Part shown: positions 50,957 to 60,933 of the stretch, one piece after another
Numbering within the stretch: position 1 is the stretch's first letter
How the letters are laid out: each line of letters begins with the position of its first letter
Origin: Planktosalinus sp963977065
GTDB lineage: Bacteria > Bacteroidota > Bacteroidia > Flavobacteriales > Flavobacteriaceae
Length of the DNA: 64,000 nt
Assembly (NCBI GenBank): GCA_963977065.1
Contig: CAXBNF010000001.1
Coordinates: forward strand, 372,001 to 436,000
Reading direction: 5' to 3'
Made by a program: the position numbers and the translations under genes
Notes under the pieces: model-generated
The model's database searches: none
What the model saw: the letters and a program-made list of their open reading frames with translations, nothing else
What the model was told of the DNA's origin: nothing

Positions 50957-52784
50957 TCTTATAATTTTAATAGTCAATTTCTTTATAGTTGGAATATTTG
51001 CTCAGAATAATCCATCATTTTATATAGAGATACCTAACGAGTTGTATGTTCCCGAAGTCTCCCATGATGAAAATGGGAAACCTATAGGGACTACAAATAC
51101 AGGGAATGTAAGATTAGATGAGTTGATTAATTCCTATGAAATTTATGGTAATCAACAAGTTTTTGAAATTTCAAATAATCCGTTATTGCAAAATATTTAT
51201 TTAATTGAATGTAATAATATTGATCTAATGTATGAACTATTCAATAATTACGAAAATTACTATCCACGTGTTGAAGATGCATATATGGAGGCTCTACTTG
51301 TCCCTAACGATATTGGAACTATCGGCGGTTATACAAGTACAGATCAGGAAGAATTATATTACATAAGGGCTCCTGAAGCTTGGGACATAACAACTGGGTC
51401 AAACAATATTGTAATTGGAATACCAGATCCGCAGAATTTTCAAACTCAACATGAAGATCTAGAAAACACATTAGATGTTTTATTTGGTAATAATATTCCT
51501 ACATCGCCAGATTATCAGCATGGTACACAAGTATCTTCTGTCGCAGCTGCAGAAACTAATAATGGAATAGGGATGGCTGCAATAGGTTTTGATAGTTATA
51601 TTTATGGTGCTAAAAATACAAGTAATATCTTAAACTTATCTAACGAGACTAATGTCAGGATTCTGAGTGCAAGTTATGGATCATCTTCTCAAAACCCTCC
51701 TACAATTACACCAACAGTTTTTGAAGAGATTATAGAAGTTAATGGGGATATTGTAATTGCTGCTGCTGGAAATGGTCCACATCCTGACACAGGATACCCT
51801 CCAGCTACCTTTTATTACAGGCCAGCGTCATATAAAGGTGTAATTTCCGTCTCCGGTATTGGTCATCAAAACGAAAGCTTCAATGCTTATCATGGTCTTG
51901 TAGAAGTATTTCAGGATTCATTTGAATATAAACTTGGAGGAAATATAAGGACTACTCAATATAACGACTCTATTGATATTGTTGCCCCTGCAATAGGAGT
52001 TTTAGTTGCAAACGGATTAGGTTATATTAATAACGCACGTGGAACATCTATTGCTGCTCCAATGGTTGCAGGAACAGTGGCTTTAATGCTAGATATGAAT
52101 TATTGTTTAGAGAATAAAGAAGTAGAAACTATATTAAAGTTGACAGCTGTTGTGATAGATACCCTTCCGCAAAATATTCAATATTATGGGAAATTAGGAG
52201 CGGGTAAGTTGGATGCTTATGAAGCTGTAAAAATGGCTAAGGATATGTCTGAGGAATTTGGAACCGTGGAAGTAAAACATAGAATTTTATATAGACCGTG
52301 GTTTTATAAATTAGAAACTGCACCTTATGAAATAAAAATGTTTAATAATACTGTAACTGACGGGGCTAAATTAAAATTTAGAGCTAGATCAAATATAGAA
52401 ATTACAAGTGGTTTGTATTCTCCAATAGAGGGTTACATGGATTTGCAAATAGACCCTAGCCTAGATATCGATTGCCCTCCACCAACATCAGGGTTTCGTT
52501 ATAAAGATAGGAATATTCTTAAAGAGAAGAAACCTGATATAAATTACTTAATTTACCCAACAGTAGTTGATGAGTTTATAATTATTAAAGAATTATTTAA
52601 GAATAAGATCATGTCAAGTATTGAAATATACGACTTGTCCGGAGTGCTAGCCCATAAAGAAGGCTCAATTAGTAATTCGACAATTTCATTAAACCTTGTT
52701 AATTTAGAAGCGGGTATTTATATTATAACGATTTTTGATCGGAACAGGAATGTTTTAAATACTCGAAAGATTATAAAAAAATAA
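50943..52784 (+). CDS. S8 subtilisin-like secreted protease with T9SS sorting domain
   Basis: A 613-residue protein: signal peptide (MMKNSLIILIVNFFIVGIFA), pro-region to about 135, then the subtilase domain with His193 in YQHGTQVSSV, the oxyanion region AAAGNGPHPD, and Ser369 in ARGTSIAAPMVAGTVALM. The Asp motif is atypical, NIVIGIPDPQN, with Asp162 one residue further from the HxDL strand than usual. The end is a T9SS type A sorting domain (YLIYPTVVDEFIII to ILNTRKIIKK). Its start lies inside the fibre-like gene, 14 bases before that gene's stop. Codon use is A+T-rich (many ATA, AAT, TTA). Confidence 0.85.
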   Translation: MMKNSLIILIVNFFIVGIFAQNNPSFYIEIPNELYVPEVSHDENGKPIGTTNTGNVRLDELINSYEIYGNQQVFEISNNPLLQNIYLIECNNIDLMYELFNNYENYYPRVEDAYMEALLVPNDIGTIGGYTSTDQEELYYIRAPEAWDITTGSNNIVIGIPDPQNFQTQHEDLENTLDVLFGNNIPTSPDYQHGTQVSSVAAAETNNGIGMAAIGFDSYIYGAKNTSNILNLSNETNVRILSASYGSSSQNPPTITPTVFEEIIEVNGDIVIAAAGNGPHPDTGYPPATFYYRPASYKGVISVSGIGHQNESFNAYHGLVEVFQDSFEYKLGGNIRTTQYNDSIDIVAPAIGVLVANGLGYINNARGTSIAAPMVAGTVALMLDMNYCLENKEVETILKLTAVVIDTLPQNIQYYGKLGAGKLDAYEAVKMAKDMSEEFGTVEVKHRILYRPWFYKLETAPYEIKMFNNTVTDGAKLKFRARSNIEITSGLYSPIEGYMDLQIDPSLDIDCPPPTSGFRYKDRNILKEKKPDINYLIYPTVVDEFIIIKELFKNKIMSSIEIYDLSGVLAHKEGSISNSTISLNLVNLEAGIYIITIFDRNRNVLNTRKIIKK

Positions 52785-52955
52785 TTAGCGTTCAATAGTT
52801 TAATTTATAAATGAAGAGTTTCTAAAGAAGTTGTAGAAGAATTTAAAACTTTCATTTGTTACACTTTAACAAGATATTTTTTTATATAAAATAATTTACT
52901 ATTTTTAACAACTTATTTTTATTCAATTAATTATCTTTAACTTAAACTTTAAACT

Positions 52956-55178
52956 ATGAATTTTAAAAATTACTTAAGCCTACTATTTTTAGTATGCTTT
53001 GTGGGTTTTGTAAACGCACAAGAAGAAACATTTCCCCCTGTTGACCATGGGTTTTTTGCTACCCCCACACTAGTTCCAAGCTTTGCAGAGCAAATGCGTA
53101 ATGGAACTTTTATTGAAGGTCTAAGCGGGTTGGAAAACAGACCTCTTGGTGAATCACCTGAAATTAATATACGACACAAGCATGTTAACAATGTCATTCC
53201 CGGGAAAGGCCTTCCTGCAGAAGGTCAGGAAGATCCTTTAGCCAGAGCGGCAGCACAAGCTTTAAAATACCCCGGAAGAGATCCTATTTATACAAACTTG
53301 AATGCTAACAATGGAGCCTCATTTACACCCACAGACCCAACAGTTGCTGTTGGTCCAAACCATGTAATTGCAGGTTGGAACATTGGATTTAGAATTTTCA
53401 ATAAAGATTTAACTCCCATTACAAACGCTGCCTCCCTAAATACAATTTTTTCAGGTTCTGTGATTGGTGACCCTATATTTTTATATGACCACGAGTCTGA
53501 CCGTTTTGTGATTACTGAATTCAGCAACAACCCAAATGGATTTAAAGTAGCTGTATCTCAGGGTCCTGATCCAATAAATGACGGATGGTTTGTATATCAA
53601 GGACAATTTAATACCGGTGCATTTCCGGATTATACCAAATTCTCCATCTGGCATGATGGTTATTATGTGACGGCAAATATTGGAAGCTCTAATAGACTTT
53701 TTGTGGTAGAAAGGGAAAAAATGCTCTTAGGGCAGGCTGCACAATTTCAATCATTTCAATTGCCCGGTATTGTTACTTCAGGCTTCTATAGCCCGCAGGT
53801 ATTTAATGCCTTAGGCACAGATTTGCCCAACACACCTGCAACGGTTGTCTATCAACAAGACGACTCATGGGGTGGAGTTGCAAACGATCATTTAAAACTT
53901 TGGTCGGTTACATTAGATTGGGTTACTCCGGGTAACTCATCAATATCTTCTGCGGTCCAAATACCTGTTACACCCTTTAATGGAGTATTTAATGGGGGAA
54001 GTTTCAATAACTTGCCACAACCTTTTGGTGGAGGACCTTTATTAGATGCTATGCAAGCAACTGTAATGAATCAAGCACAATTGAGAAAATTCCCTGCATA
54101 CAACTCTGCTGTTTTTAACTTTGTTGTAAGAGTAAATGCCAGTGGTGCCAACCAAGCGGGTATTCGTTGGTATGAACTACGTCAAGATCCGGGAGGCGGG
54201 CCTTGGACAATTCACCAGGAAGGAACCTATACTTCAACAGGTGAGAAAAGTGCCTTTAATGGAAGTATGGCTATTGATGTAGATGGAAACATTGGTATGG
54301 CTTATTCAAGTATTGGTACGAGAGATGTTCAAGAGCGTATAGCAATTAATTATACAGGTAGATTTGCAGATGACCCACTGGGTAATATGACAATAGCAGA
54401 AACACAGATTGGACTTAGCTCTGCAAATGCAACACATCCAAGTGGTCGTTATGCAGATTATTCACACACAGTTGTTGATCCTTCAGATGGTTTAACCTTT
54501 TACAACAACAATGAGTTTTTTAATGCGAATAGACGAAACATATTGAGCGCATTTAAAATAGCGCCCAATTTTGATGATGATTTAGGGGCTGTTCAAATTG
54601 TAACTCCTGTGAGTGGCCCATTGACTGACGAAGAAGAAGTAATTATCACTATTAGAAACTTTGGAACAAATCCGCAATCAAATTTTGATGTTTATTACAA
54701 CATAGATGGAGGAACAAACGTGGTAGAAACTTTCACTGGCACTATAGATCCGCTTCAAAACGCAGACTATACTTTTACTACAACTGCAGACCTTAGTGTT
54801 GTTAGTCAAACTTATACCATCACAGCCGGCACAGATTTAACTGGTGATGAAGACCCAGGTAATGACGAAGTAAGTGTTGATGTTACAAATGAGCCACTTA
54901 ATATCAATGATATCCCTCTAGAAGGTGCAGATTTAATAGTTGTTAATCAAGGAAACAATCAGTTTGAGGCTATTTTAACTACAAATATTGACATTGCAGA
55001 TAAAGTATTTATTAATGTTTATAATATTAGCGGACAAATTATCGCTTACAATTTATTAGATAATGTAGATGGTAAATACACTTACAATCTTGATATGTCT
55101 TATGCTTCTTCAGGAGTTTATCTTGTGAGAGTAGGAACAAATTCTCAAGGATTTGTAAAACGAATTATCGTGAGATAA
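52956..55178 (+). CDS. Large T9SS-secreted protein with CARDB-like domain
   Basis: A 740-residue protein with a signal peptide (MNFKNYLSLLFLVCFVGFVNAQ). The main domain (about 100-540) has ASFTPTDPTVAVGPNHVIAG and FSGSVIGDPIFLYDHESDRF, as in uncharacterised Bacteroidetes surface proteins with a propeller-like fold. A CARDB-like Ig domain near 550-645 (NPQSNFDVYYNIDGGTNVVE) and a type A T9SS sorting domain (FINVYNISGQIIAYNLL to GFVKRIIVR) follow. The last two domains closely resemble those of the next gene. The activity is unknown. A terminator follows. Confidence 0.82.
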   Translation: MNFKNYLSLLFLVCFVGFVNAQEETFPPVDHGFFATPTLVPSFAEQMRNGTFIEGLSGLENRPLGESPEINIRHKHVNNVIPGKGLPAEGQEDPLARAAAQALKYPGRDPIYTNLNANNGASFTPTDPTVAVGPNHVIAGWNIGFRIFNKDLTPITNAASLNTIFSGSVIGDPIFLYDHESDRFVITEFSNNPNGFKVAVSQGPDPINDGWFVYQGQFNTGAFPDYTKFSIWHDGYYVTANIGSSNRLFVVEREKMLLGQAAQFQSFQLPGIVTSGFYSPQVFNALGTDLPNTPATVVYQQDDSWGGVANDHLKLWSVTLDWVTPGNSSISSAVQIPVTPFNGVFNGGSFNNLPQPFGGGPLLDAMQATVMNQAQLRKFPAYNSAVFNFVVRVNASGANQAGIRWYELRQDPGGGPWTIHQEGTYTSTGEKSAFNGSMAIDVDGNIGMAYSSIGTRDVQERIAINYTGRFADDPLGNMTIAETQIGLSSANATHPSGRYADYSHTVVDPSDGLTFYNNNEFFNANRRNILSAFKIAPNFDDDLGAVQIVTPVSGPLTDEEEVIITIRNFGTNPQSNFDVYYNIDGGTNVVETFTGTIDPLQNADYTFTTTADLSVVSQTYTITAGTDLTGDEDPGNDEVSVDVTNEPLNINDIPLEGADLIVVNQGNNQFEAILTTNIDIADKVFINVYNISGQIIAYNLLDNVDGKYTYNLDMSYASSGVYLVRVGTNSQGFVKRIIVR

Positions 55179-55210
55179 GTTATAGAATATTTAATTTCAT
55201 TTTTACATAA

Positions 55211-55247
55211 AAGAGTTGTAAGTTAAAACCTTACGGCTCTTTTTTTA
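55211..55247 (+). terminator. Terminator after the large T9SS protein gene
   Basis: A 12-bp stem with two G-T pairs (55211-55222 with 55230-55241), a seven-base loop and a T run, 32 bases after the stop codon. Confidence 0.8.
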
Positions 55248-55292
55248 TTTAACCCTAAATCACTATTTTTGAAAAAATACAAAATTTAAATC

Positions 55293-58049
55293 ATGAAAAA
55301 AATTATTCCATTATTGTTATTTTCGGTTGCGTTACTTTTTAGCCAACTAAATTATTCACAGGTAGAACGTCCTGTAAGTCCAGAAAACAGCACAAGTCTA
55401 GAAGATATTTTAATACCCAATGAAGTGATTGTGAGACTCCAAAAAGGAGCAAATGCAGAGCGTGTTGTGGATCAAATGCCGGCAAACTATGAATTTAAAA
55501 TAGAAAGACTACTATCTGCACCCACTGATATATGGCTTTTTACTTTTAATGATGAAGTAACAAATGTAGATCAGATAATTAGAGACCTCAAAAATTTGGA
55601 CGCTGTTTTTCAAGCCCAAGTTAATACTCTTGTTGACCTAAGAGAAGCCCCAGATGATCCTTTATATGGCAGTCAATGGCAACATCAAAATATCAACTCT
55701 GAAGAAGCTTGGGATATCTCTACAGGGGGAACCTCTGCTACCGGTGAAGATATTGTGGTTTGCATTATTGAGAGCGCCAATGTAATGGGACATCCAGACT
55801 TGGTTGGAAATCACTGGACAAACACCGCTGAAGTCGCAGATGGTACAGATACAGACGGAAATGGCTATATCGACGACATCAATGGATGGAATGTAAGTAC
55901 AAACAATGATAACATTGGAACAGGAGGTCATGGAACCTCAGTAGCCGGTATGATTGGCGCTGTTGGAAATAATGGAGTGGGAGTAGCAGGAGCAAATTGG
56001 GATGTGAAAATGATGGTAGTTGCAGGATACAATCAACCCTTTACACAAGCAAATATAGTTGAGGCATATACCTATCCCTTGCAAGCCAGAATCCTTTGGA
56101 ATAATACAAATGGAGCAGAAGGAGCTTTTGTAGTGGCAACAAATGCTTCCTGGGGAGTAGATTTTGGAGACCCAAATGACTACCCAATCTGGTGTGGTTT
56201 TTATGATGATTTAGGTCAAGCCGGAATCATAAACTGCGGGGCTACCACAAATCAAAATGTCAATGTAGATATTGTTGGTGATGTGCCTACAGCCTGTCCA
56301 AGTAACTATATGGTGGGAGTAGCTGCTACAAATATCAATGATATCAGTGCATCCGGTTATGGGCCAAACACCATTAATGTTGCCGCACCGGGTACCGGAA
56401 TTTTTACCACAAACAATGGAGGTTATGGAACCACATCAGGAACCTCTTTTGCCAGTCCACTTACAGCAGGAGTTATAGGGTTGATGTACTCAATACCTTG
56501 TGAAAGCTTTATGACCCTCGTTAAAGACGACCCTCAAGGTGCAGCAGATATAGTGATGCAGGCACTCTATGATGGAGTTGATCAATCAGCCCACCTAATG
56601 ACCAGAGTAATCACCGGAGGAAGAATTAATTCAAAAAATGCCATAGATATTTTAATGGATGCTGTATGTGTGGTTAATGATAATGATGTGGGTGTAATTG
56701 AAATCAATCAGCCGGAAGACGGTTTATTAAGTGAAAATGAAACCATTGAAATAACAATCAGAAACTTTGGTCTTAACACGCAGTCAAATTTTGATGTGAC
56801 TTATCAAGTTGATGGTGGCACTCTTATTACCGAAACCTTTACAGGTTCAATAGCATCTGCTTCAAATGAAACTTTTACATTTTCAACAACTGCAGACCTT
56901 AGTACTGTAGGTGAGACTTACAGCATTTCAGCCTCAACCTCATTAACAAATGATGAGGATACAAATAATGATTCATTTACAAAAGAGGTTACTCACTTGT
57001 TCCCAGATGACATTGGCGTAACTGAACTTCTTGAACCGGTTTCAGGTAATGGTTTAACAGATGCTGAAGAAATCACCATTGAAATTACAAACTATGGTGG
57101 GGTTGCTCAATCTAACTTTGATGTTTCTTACTCCATTGACGGTGGCACTTCTGTAACTGAAACAGTGCCAGGACCTTTGGGTGTTGGTGGAACGATTGAA
57201 TATACCTTTACTCAAACGGCAGATTTCTCAGAACTTGGAGATTATATTGTTATGGTCACCACTATGTTATCGGGAGATTCAGACCCTGATAATGATGCGT
57301 TAGTAACCACAATTACTCACGAAATTTGTCAACCGGAATCAAATTGTAATGAAGGTGATGGTTTAACCCGATTTATTTTAGAAGAAATAAATTTACCAAA
57401 TATAAACTGTAGCGGAAATGGATATATGGATATGACACAACACGCTGCTACTCTTGATGCAGAAGTTGGGGAATACACGGCTACTATCAGATCAGGATTT
57501 TCAAATCAAGAGTTTTCTGCCTGGATAGATTATAATGATAACGGGGTGTTTGAGCCTTCAGAGCAAATCTTTTCCAATGTGGCCGTTGCAACGGCTAATA
57601 CAGATGTGAATGTACCCTTTACTATTCCTTCTGATGCATTTAATGGTGACCACCTGATGCGCGTTAGAGGAAAATGGGGATCAGGTACCGGAGACCTTAA
57701 TGATCCCTGTGCTGACTTGCAATGGGGAAATACAGTAGATTTTACAGCAACCATTATAAACGGAACTTTAAGCACAAATGATTTTGGTTTCAATGATTCA
57801 GATTTTGTAGTACTTAGTCAAGGTGATAATCAATTTCAAGCGATACTAACGACTACAAATCTCGATAACCAAGATGTAAAGTTATCTGTTTACAATGTTT
57901 TGGGTCAAAGAGTTCATTTTTCTGAGTTAGAAAATAATGATGGAGTATATACTCTTGTTTTCAATATGAATTCAAATGCTTCAGGAGTGTACCTTGTGAG
58001 AGCCGGCACAAATTCTCAAGGGAAAGTAAAGCGTATTATTGTTAAATAA
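55293..58049 (+). CDS. S8 subtilisin-like protein with CARDB, GEVED and T9SS domains, Asp-to-Glu at the catalytic position
   Basis: A 918-residue protein: signal peptide (MKKIIPLLLFSVALLFSQLN), an inhibitor-like pro-region (about 38-118), and a subtilase domain with His213 in GGHGTSVAGMIGA, the oxyanion Asn in TNASWG, and Ser385 in TSGTSFASPLTAG. The Asp motif, normally V-I-D-[ST]-G, reads VCIIESANVMGHPDL with Glu160 (GAG at 55770-55772). Two CARDB-like domains follow (NTQSNFDVTYQVDGG; VAQSNFDVSYSIDGG), then a GEVED-type domain (SAWIDYNDNGVFEPSEQIF) and a type A T9SS sorting tail. Expected at the cell surface or secreted; activity is uncertain because of the Glu. Confidence 0.85.
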   Translation: MKKIIPLLLFSVALLFSQLNYSQVERPVSPENSTSLEDILIPNEVIVRLQKGANAERVVDQMPANYEFKIERLLSAPTDIWLFTFNDEVTNVDQIIRDLKNLDAVFQAQVNTLVDLREAPDDPLYGSQWQHQNINSEEAWDISTGGTSATGEDIVVCIIESANVMGHPDLVGNHWTNTAEVADGTDTDGNGYIDDINGWNVSTNNDNIGTGGHGTSVAGMIGAVGNNGVGVAGANWDVKMMVVAGYNQPFTQANIVEAYTYPLQARILWNNTNGAEGAFVVATNASWGVDFGDPNDYPIWCGFYDDLGQAGIINCGATTNQNVNVDIVGDVPTACPSNYMVGVAATNINDISASGYGPNTINVAAPGTGIFTTNNGGYGTTSGTSFASPLTAGVIGLMYSIPCESFMTLVKDDPQGAADIVMQALYDGVDQSAHLMTRVITGGRINSKNAIDILMDAVCVVNDNDVGVIEINQPEDGLLSENETIEITIRNFGLNTQSNFDVTYQVDGGTLITETFTGSIASASNETFTFSTTADLSTVGETYSISASTSLTNDEDTNNDSFTKEVTHLFPDDIGVTELLEPVSGNGLTDAEEITIEITNYGGVAQSNFDVSYSIDGGTSVTETVPGPLGVGGTIEYTFTQTADFSELGDYIVMVTTMLSGDSDPDNDALVTTITHEICQPESNCNEGDGLTRFILEEINLPNINCSGNGYMDMTQHAATLDAEVGEYTATIRSGFSNQEFSAWIDYNDNGVFEPSEQIFSNVAVATANTDVNVPFTIPSDAFNGDHLMRVRGKWGSGTGDLNDPCADLQWGNTVDFTATIINGTLSTNDFGFNDSDFVVLSQGDNQFQAILTTTNLDNQDVKLSVYNVLGQRVHFSELENNDGVYTLVFNMNSNASGVYLVRAGTNSQGKVKRIIVK

Positions 58050-58073
58050 AAAAGCTTTGAGTTGTATTTTATA

Positions 58074-58104
58074 AAGGGATGGCAATTGGCCATCCCTTTT
58101 TTTT
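58074..58104. terminator. Bidirectional terminator after the subtilase gene
   Basis: A perfect 10-bp stem (aagggatggc at 58074-58083 with gccatccctt at 58089-58098), a five-base loop and T residues; the convergent lipoprotein gene ends six bases beyond. Confidence 0.85.
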
Positions 58105-58109
58105 GTGTT

Positions 58110-58460
58110 CTAATTTCGCGATGAAATCTCTGTAATTTCTACAGGGTTTGCTTTTTCACATCGATTGGGCATTCTAAGTGGACGGTATTTTACCCAAATA
58201 TTGGTTTGAGATTTTTTGTATTCTTCTCCTAAGTTAATCGGGTCAAAAAGTGTCGATTCTCCATCAACCGATAGGGTATAAGGACAGTCACCTTCAACTT
58301 CAGAATAAACAATTATGGCCTTTTTAAAGCCATCTTCACTCATTTTAAGGTCAGATTGATTCATAGTTTCAGTGCTTGAATGTGTTGCCTCTTTTTTACT
58401 TTGACAAGAAAATATTAAAAGTAAAAGAATGCTAAAGGCTACCAATTTATTAGTTTCCAT
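58110..58460 (-). CDS. Small lipoprotein, family not recognised
   Basis: A 116-residue lipoprotein (METNKLVAFSILLLLIFSC, Cys19, then QSKKEATHSSTETMNQS). The mature part contains YSEVEGDCPYTLSVDGESTL and WVKYRPLRMPNRCEKANPVE, with two Cys that could pair. No domain is recognised. It is a single gene between two convergent or divergent secreted-protein genes. The signal and the codon use support it being real. Confidence 0.7.
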   Translation of the reverse strand: METNKLVAFSILLLLIFSCQSKKEATHSSTETMNQSDLKMSEDGFKKAIIVYSEVEGDCPYTLSVDGESTLFDPINLGEEYKKSQTNIWVKYRPLRMPNRCEKANPVEITEISSRN

Positions 58461-58616
58461 AATTTAAAATTATTTTATTTTATTAAATGTACAAATATTA
58501 TACCTCACTTTCTAGAGATCTGAAATTTGATTTTAATGGGTGTTAATATTTTGGAAGTTTATACTACAAAAGGTATATTAGCATTCCTTAACAAATTCTT
58601 AATTAAAACTTAAAAA

Positions 58617-60881
58617 ATGAAAAAAACACTATTGTACATGTTTTTGTGCTTTACGATTGTGGTTTCAGCTCAAGTTACCAATGAGGGTACACCTGAAAGT
58701 TGGAAATTAAACAATGCAAAAAACATAGAGAGTATTAAAATGCCTTCTTTTGATTTAAAGGCTTTACAAGCCGAAGATGCTATTTATGATCGTCAGGGTG
58801 ACAGACCTTGGCGTTTTGGTAAAGAGTTTTTAGTAAATCATTCACTTCAAAACGCAGGTGAGTGGACAACTCTAGCTAACGGTGATCGAATCTGGAGAAT
58901 CAGATATCAATCTGAAGGTGCTATAACAATGAATTTTCTATTTGAGGACTTTTATTTGCCAAAAGGCGCAAAAGTTTACTTGTACAACAATGACCGTTCA
59001 GATCTTTTAGGAGCTTATGATTACAACCAAAACAATGAAGCCCGCGTTCTTGGAACTTGGCTTGTTGATGGAGATGATGTTTGGATTGAATACTTTGAGC
59101 CAGCAAAAGAAGCCGGTAATGGTAAACTTCAAATTGGAAGAGTGGTTCACGGATACCGAAGTCAAGCTCAATTTTCAAATAATAAAGGGTTAAATGATTC
59201 CGGGAACTGTAATCATGATGTAGATTGCCCTATAGGTGAATTTGAAGATCTTAAAAATCATAATAAAAAAGGAGTTGTTCTTTTATTAAGTGGCAGCAGC
59301 GGTTTTTGCTCCGGGTCATTAATTAATAACACATCAAATGATGGTACACCTTATATCTTAACTGCAAACCACTGTTTCAGTAACCCTGCAAACTGGTCAT
59401 TCAGATTCAATTGGATAAGCCCCGACCCTGTATGCGCTTCTACTCAGAACAGTACAAACGGTCCCACAACCCAAACGATGAGCGGTGCAACTTTGAGGTC
59501 AAGAATAGGTCCATCAGACTTTTGTCTTGTTGAAATAAACAACCCTATTCCCGGTGGCTGGGATGTTGTTTGGAATGGCTGGGATAGAAGTGATGATATA
59601 CCAGACAAAACCTGGGGAATCCATCACCCTGCCGGAGATATTATGAAGGTATGTGTTGACGAAAACCCTCCCGGAAAGTTAACTCAAAATGGAAACCAAC
59701 CCGTTTGGAGAATATTTGACTGGGATTTGGGTGTAACTGAAGGGGGATCATCCGGATCTCCACTTTTTGACCCGCAGGGAAAAATCGTTGGACAATTATG
59801 GAGAGGAACTGCCGCTTGCGCAGGTACAAATGATAATGGTGGCTGGGATGAGTATGGACGATTTGGCCGTTCCTGGGCAGACGGTACTACACCTGCAACA
59901 CGTTTGGAAGAGTGGCTTGACCCTGATGGAACAGGATTGGTGACAATTGATGCATTTCCTCCACTTGAAGTGTTTTCTTACAATGCTGGAATCAGCATTA
60001 CAAACGTAAACACATTGCTTTGTGATAATGTAATTGAACCCATTATCGTTATAAGAAATTTTGGCTCAGAAACACTCGTTTCTGCAGATGTTTCATATCA
60101 ATTGGATGACAACGATCCGGTTTTAATTGAATGGACAGGTAGTCTAGAAACAGGAGATTTGGAGGAAATTATACTTGATCCTATAACTGTTTCACAAGCC
60201 GGAACACTAGTGGCAACCATCGAAAACCCTAACGGACAACCAGATGAGTTCCCGGGCAACAATGAAGCAAATGCTAGCTTTGAAACACCAGACGTTTATG
60301 AAACTGCAGAAGTTTTCTTAACACTATTACTAGATGATTGGCCCCAAGAAACTACTTGGGAATTTGTAAATTCTGCAGGCACTGTTCTTTACTCAGGAGG
60401 ACCTTATGCAGGGCAACCCGGCGCTACAATTGAAGCCACTTTTTCAGTTTCTGATGAAGATTGTTACACATTTACCATTTTTGATTCATTTGGTGATGGT
60501 ATTTGTTGTGGTTTTGGTAATGGAAACTATTCTTTGGAAACATCAGATGGCACTATTATAGTTGAAGGTGGTGACTTTGGAGGTGAAGAGGCAACAACAT
60601 TTAGCAACTTTAATGTGTTAAGCCTTAATGATAATTCACTAGGCTCTGAACTTGTTCTATATCCAAACCCATCAACCGGAATTGTCAATATCTCTAATGT
60701 AAAGGGAGCTAACTTAAATTATGAAGTTTACAATGTTTTAGGTCAGGTAATTTCTAAGGGTAACAATCAAAATCCTTTATTCTCTCTGGATTTATCAAAC
60801 GCAAACACAGGATTGTACTTTGTTAAATTTGTAGATGCAGAATCAAACAGAACGACAACTAAAAAATTAATCCTTAAATAA
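58617..60881 (+). CDS. Lysyl-endopeptidase-like secreted serine protease with T9SS sorting domain
   Basis: A 754-residue protein: signal peptide (MKKTLLYMFLCFTIVVSAQ), pro-region to about 190, then a trypsin-like domain with His252 in LTANHCF, Asp301 in PSDFCLVEI and Ser379 in GVTEGGSSGSPLFDP. Cysteine spacing (CNHDVDC, GFCSGSL, ANHC, DPVC, DFC, KVCVD, AAC) resembles Achromobacter/Lysobacter lysyl endopeptidase. A CARDB-like domain (about 455-560), a domain with DCYTFTIFDSFGDGICCGFG, and a type A T9SS sorting tail (LYPNPSTGIVNIS to KKLILK) complete it. Lys specificity is inferred from similarity only. Confidence 0.87.
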   Translation: MKKTLLYMFLCFTIVVSAQVTNEGTPESWKLNNAKNIESIKMPSFDLKALQAEDAIYDRQGDRPWRFGKEFLVNHSLQNAGEWTTLANGDRIWRIRYQSEGAITMNFLFEDFYLPKGAKVYLYNNDRSDLLGAYDYNQNNEARVLGTWLVDGDDVWIEYFEPAKEAGNGKLQIGRVVHGYRSQAQFSNNKGLNDSGNCNHDVDCPIGEFEDLKNHNKKGVVLLLSGSSGFCSGSLINNTSNDGTPYILTANHCFSNPANWSFRFNWISPDPVCASTQNSTNGPTTQTMSGATLRSRIGPSDFCLVEINNPIPGGWDVVWNGWDRSDDIPDKTWGIHHPAGDIMKVCVDENPPGKLTQNGNQPVWRIFDWDLGVTEGGSSGSPLFDPQGKIVGQLWRGTAACAGTNDNGGWDEYGRFGRSWADGTTPATRLEEWLDPDGTGLVTIDAFPPLEVFSYNAGISITNVNTLLCDNVIEPIIVIRNFGSETLVSADVSYQLDDNDPVLIEWTGSLETGDLEEIILDPITVSQAGTLVATIENPNGQPDEFPGNNEANASFETPDVYETAEVFLTLLLDDWPQETTWEFVNSAGTVLYSGGPYAGQPGATIEATFSVSDEDCYTFTIFDSFGDGICCGFGNGNYSLETSDGTIIVEGGDFGGEEATTFSNFNVLSLNDNSLGSELVLYPNPSTGIVNISNVKGANLNYEVYNVLGQVISKGNNQNPLFSLDLSNANTGLYFVKFVDAESNRTTTKKLILK

Positions 60882-60904
60882 TTTTTAGCAAATAGTCTAT
60901 TTAA

Positions 60905-60930
60905 AGGTCTCACTTTTGTGAGGCCTTTTT
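60905..60930 (+). terminator. Terminator after the lysyl-endopeptidase-like gene
   Basis: A 9-bp stem with one G-T pair (aggtctcac 60905-60913, gtgaggcct 60918-60926), a TTTT loop and a T run. It lies between convergent genes. Confidence 0.8.
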
Positions 60931-60933
60931 TAA

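Noticed and set aside
53000..60881. A T9SS machinery locus
   Set aside because: The genes carry T9SS sorting domains, so they are cargo. No PorK, PorL, PorM, PorN, PorV or SprA gene is complete in the window.
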